Shown here: positions 35,042 through 35,905 of the stretch, piece after piece | How the letters are laid out: every line of letters starts with the position of its first letter | How positions within the stretch are numbered: the stretch's first letter is position 1 | Assembly (NCBI RefSeq): GCF_900169145.1 | Contig: NZ_FXZD01000018.1 | Coordinates: forward strand, 1-35,905 | From: Brevibacterium antiquum CNRZ 918 | Lineage (GTDB): Bacteria > Actinomycetota > Actinomycetes > Actinomycetales > Brevibacteriaceae | Direction: 5' to 3' | Length of the DNA: 35,905 nucleotides | Notes under the pieces: generated by a model | What the model was told of the DNA's origin: nothing | Database searches by the model: none | The model's input: only the letters and a program-made list of their open reading frames with translations | Program-made: the position numbers and the translations under genes

Positions 35042-35518
35042 TCACGCTGCGACTGCAGGTGACTCAATAATTGCTTCGTACTCGACAGGTGTCAAACGAC
35101 CCAACCGGGCTTGCCGCCGACGACGGTGATACGTCTGCTCGATCCACGTCACGATCGCGATTCTCAACTGCTCCCGACTCACCCACCGGCGACGGTCGAG
35201 AACGTTCTTCTGCAGCAGGGCGAAGAATGACTCCATGGCCGCGTTGTCGCCAGCAGCACCGACCCGGCCCATCGACCCAACAAGGCCGTGGCAAGCCAGA
35301 CTCTGAGTGAATTTCCTTGATCGAAACTGACTGCCACGGTCGCTGTGTACCGTGCATCCGCCCACATCACCACCCCTGCGGGCCACCGCCATCTCGAGAG
35401 CGTCAACAGCCAACCGGGCCTTCATCCGCGCACTCATCGAGTAGCCGACGATCCGGCCCGAGTAGACGTCCTTGGTCGCACAGAGGTACAGCTTGCCCTC
35501 ATCGGTGTGGTGTTCCGA
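35042..35518 (-). pseudogene. IS3-family transposase (OrfB) 3' part, split by a group II intron
   Basis: The last 159 codons of an IS3-family DDE transposase. Seen: HHTDEGKLYLC, the first catalytic Asp in TKDVYSGRIVGYS, the second in HSDRGSQFRS and the Glu in NAAMESFFALLQ, ending RLTPVEYEAI. The frame is open exactly from 35518, where the group II intron ends, so the intron sits between two codons. The 5' part of the transposase is not in the window. Confidence 0.75.
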
Positions 35519-35615
35519 GTAGGGTCGGACCGGGGCGCTCTGCCAGCCTCACGACTGGTAAGTTTCCCCGGCCCGCCCTCCGAACCGGACGTGCCCATTC
35601 CTGAGCATCCAGCTC
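35519..35615 (-). ncRNA. Group II intron domains V and VI
   Basis: Read on the minus strand, 35615-35582 is a 34-nt domain V: it opens GAGCTGGA, pairs with TCCGGTTC, has a CG bulge, an inner 6-bp stem and a GGAA (GNRA) tetraloop, and includes the AGC triad. Then 35578-35519 forms domain VI: GGGCGG pairs with CCG-A-CCC leaving a single bulged A (the branch point) 7 nt from the 3' end, with CCGGGG/CCCCGG above it. The intron ends CCCTAC, fitting the AY rule. Confidence 0.75.
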
Positions 35616-35760
35616 TCCATGCCAATCAAGCCGCAGCACTGTCCCATGGCGTGGGAATACGAGTTCCCCGGAACCGATAGCGAGTCACTGGAACCCGACA
35701 GGCCCGGAAGAACGGGTGAGTCCCATAGAGTGGTGGCATTCCCACCAGGGACTTCACCCC
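35616..35760 (-). mobile_element. Remaining group II intron sequence, upstream of domain V
   Basis: Densely structured RNA-like sequence on the minus strand: GGGTGAAGTCCC pairs with GGGACTCACCC (one bulged A) around an inner TGGTGG/CCACCA hairpin at 35731-35747, and CCCG/CGGG at 35703-35716. No reverse-transcriptase coding sequence is seen before domain V, so the intron is either ORF-less or internally deleted. The 5' boundary is not visible; the next element starts nearby. Confidence 0.45.
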
Positions 35761-35775
35761 CAAAAATGTGAAGAA

Positions 35776-35835
35776 CCATCGTGGGATCCCGCTAGTAGTT
35801 CCGCCAAGAACCTCACGAAAGGCATCCCACGATGG
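35776..35835 (+). repeat. 12-bp inverted repeat covering a transposase start codon
   Basis: CCATCGTGGGAT (35776-35787) is perfectly repeated in inverse as ATCCCACGATGG (35824-35835). The right arm contains the ATG at 35832. In a transcript entering from outside the fold would hide the start codon. Confidence 0.6.
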
Positions 35836-35905
35836 CTGACCCCAATTCTGCCGTGTCGACCCTGATCAACCAAGTCCTGACCGACCCTGACCTCGCCCAC
35901 TCCGA
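35832..35905 (+). CDS. IS256-like transposase, N-terminal fragment cut by the window end
   Basis: The 24 visible codons begin MADPNSAVSTLINQVLTDPD, which resembles the N-terminus of mutator-type (IS256 family) transposases of actinobacteria. Too little is visible to be sure, and the gene continues beyond the window. Confidence 0.4.
   Translation, partial: MADPNSAVSTLINQVLTDPDLAHS

Noticed and set aside
1..35905. CRISPR array or tRNA-type attachment site
   Set aside because: No regularly spaced direct repeats and no cloverleaf sequence were noticed by eye on either strand; a covariance scan would be needed to exclude them fully.

Overview
The window is high-GC DNA with actinobacterial (Actinomycetota) character: GTG and TTG starts, strong AGGAGG ribosome sites, an actinobacterial LexA box (TCGAAC-N4-GTTCGA), a gamma-butyrolactone-type TetR receptor, and a relaxase of the TraA/MobF type common on actinobacterial plasmids. 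I infer a conjugative plasmid or integrative element, perhaps from a Micrococcales-like host. No rRNA, tRNA, integrase or core chromosomal gene was seen.

Layout. (1) 0.3-9.4 kb is a defence island: a two-gene Hachiman system (hamA-hamB, plus strand) facing a second overlapping pair on the minus strand, an OLD-like ATPase/TOPRIM nuclease and a large AAA_13/SMC-like ATPase. (2) 9.4-11.2 kb is a poorly coding, lower-GC joint with a minus-strand terminator and a DUF1269-like gene. (3) 11.3-26.5 kb is the centre of interest, a class III lanthipeptide locus: a small secreted protein, an ABC exporter, synthetase LanKC1 with its 43-aa precursor LanA1, an ATPase/FtsX-type permease pair, a prolyl-oligopeptidase, an NAD-dependent epimerase (GblE-like), a TetR receptor (GblR-like), a divergent AvrD-family signal synthase, and a second synthetase LanKC2 with its 41-aa precursor LanA2. 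Both precursors are very short genes directly behind their synthetases. (4) 26.5-34.8 kb is the element backbone: a LexA-controlled DUF6504-dnaE2 operon, a MobF relaxase-helicase and a hypothetical protein. (5) 35.0-35.9 kb is insertion-element debris: an IS3-family transposase split by the 3' end of a group II intron (domains V and VI recognisable), then the first codons of an IS256-like transposase.

How the lanthipeptide region appears to work (inference). The AvrD-like protein, with GblE, would make a diffusible butyrolactone- or syringolide-type signal. The TetR protein would bind a 20-bp palindromic operator, best form TAAGTGAGGCACCTCACTTA, and release it when the signal accumulates. I find this operator or degenerate forms with the same spacing at five places: before the secreted protein, the exporter, lanKC1, the epimerase-receptor pair, and between avrD and lanKC2. 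Every promoter expected to start a transcription unit of the locus has one, except possibly the ABC ATPase-permease-protease unit. Each LanKC would phosphorylate, dehydrate and cyclise its own precursor into a peptide with two labionin-type rings. The exporter would move the product out, and the prolyl-oligopeptidase fits leader removal after a proline that is present in LanA2 but absent from the LanA1 leader.

Stretches without a clear gene: 1-298 and 4593-4881 (nothing recognised), 9387-10411 (see entry), 11227-11395 (promoter and operator), 11927-12216 (long untranslated leader of the exporter), 33987-34186 and 34823-35041 (nothing recognised).
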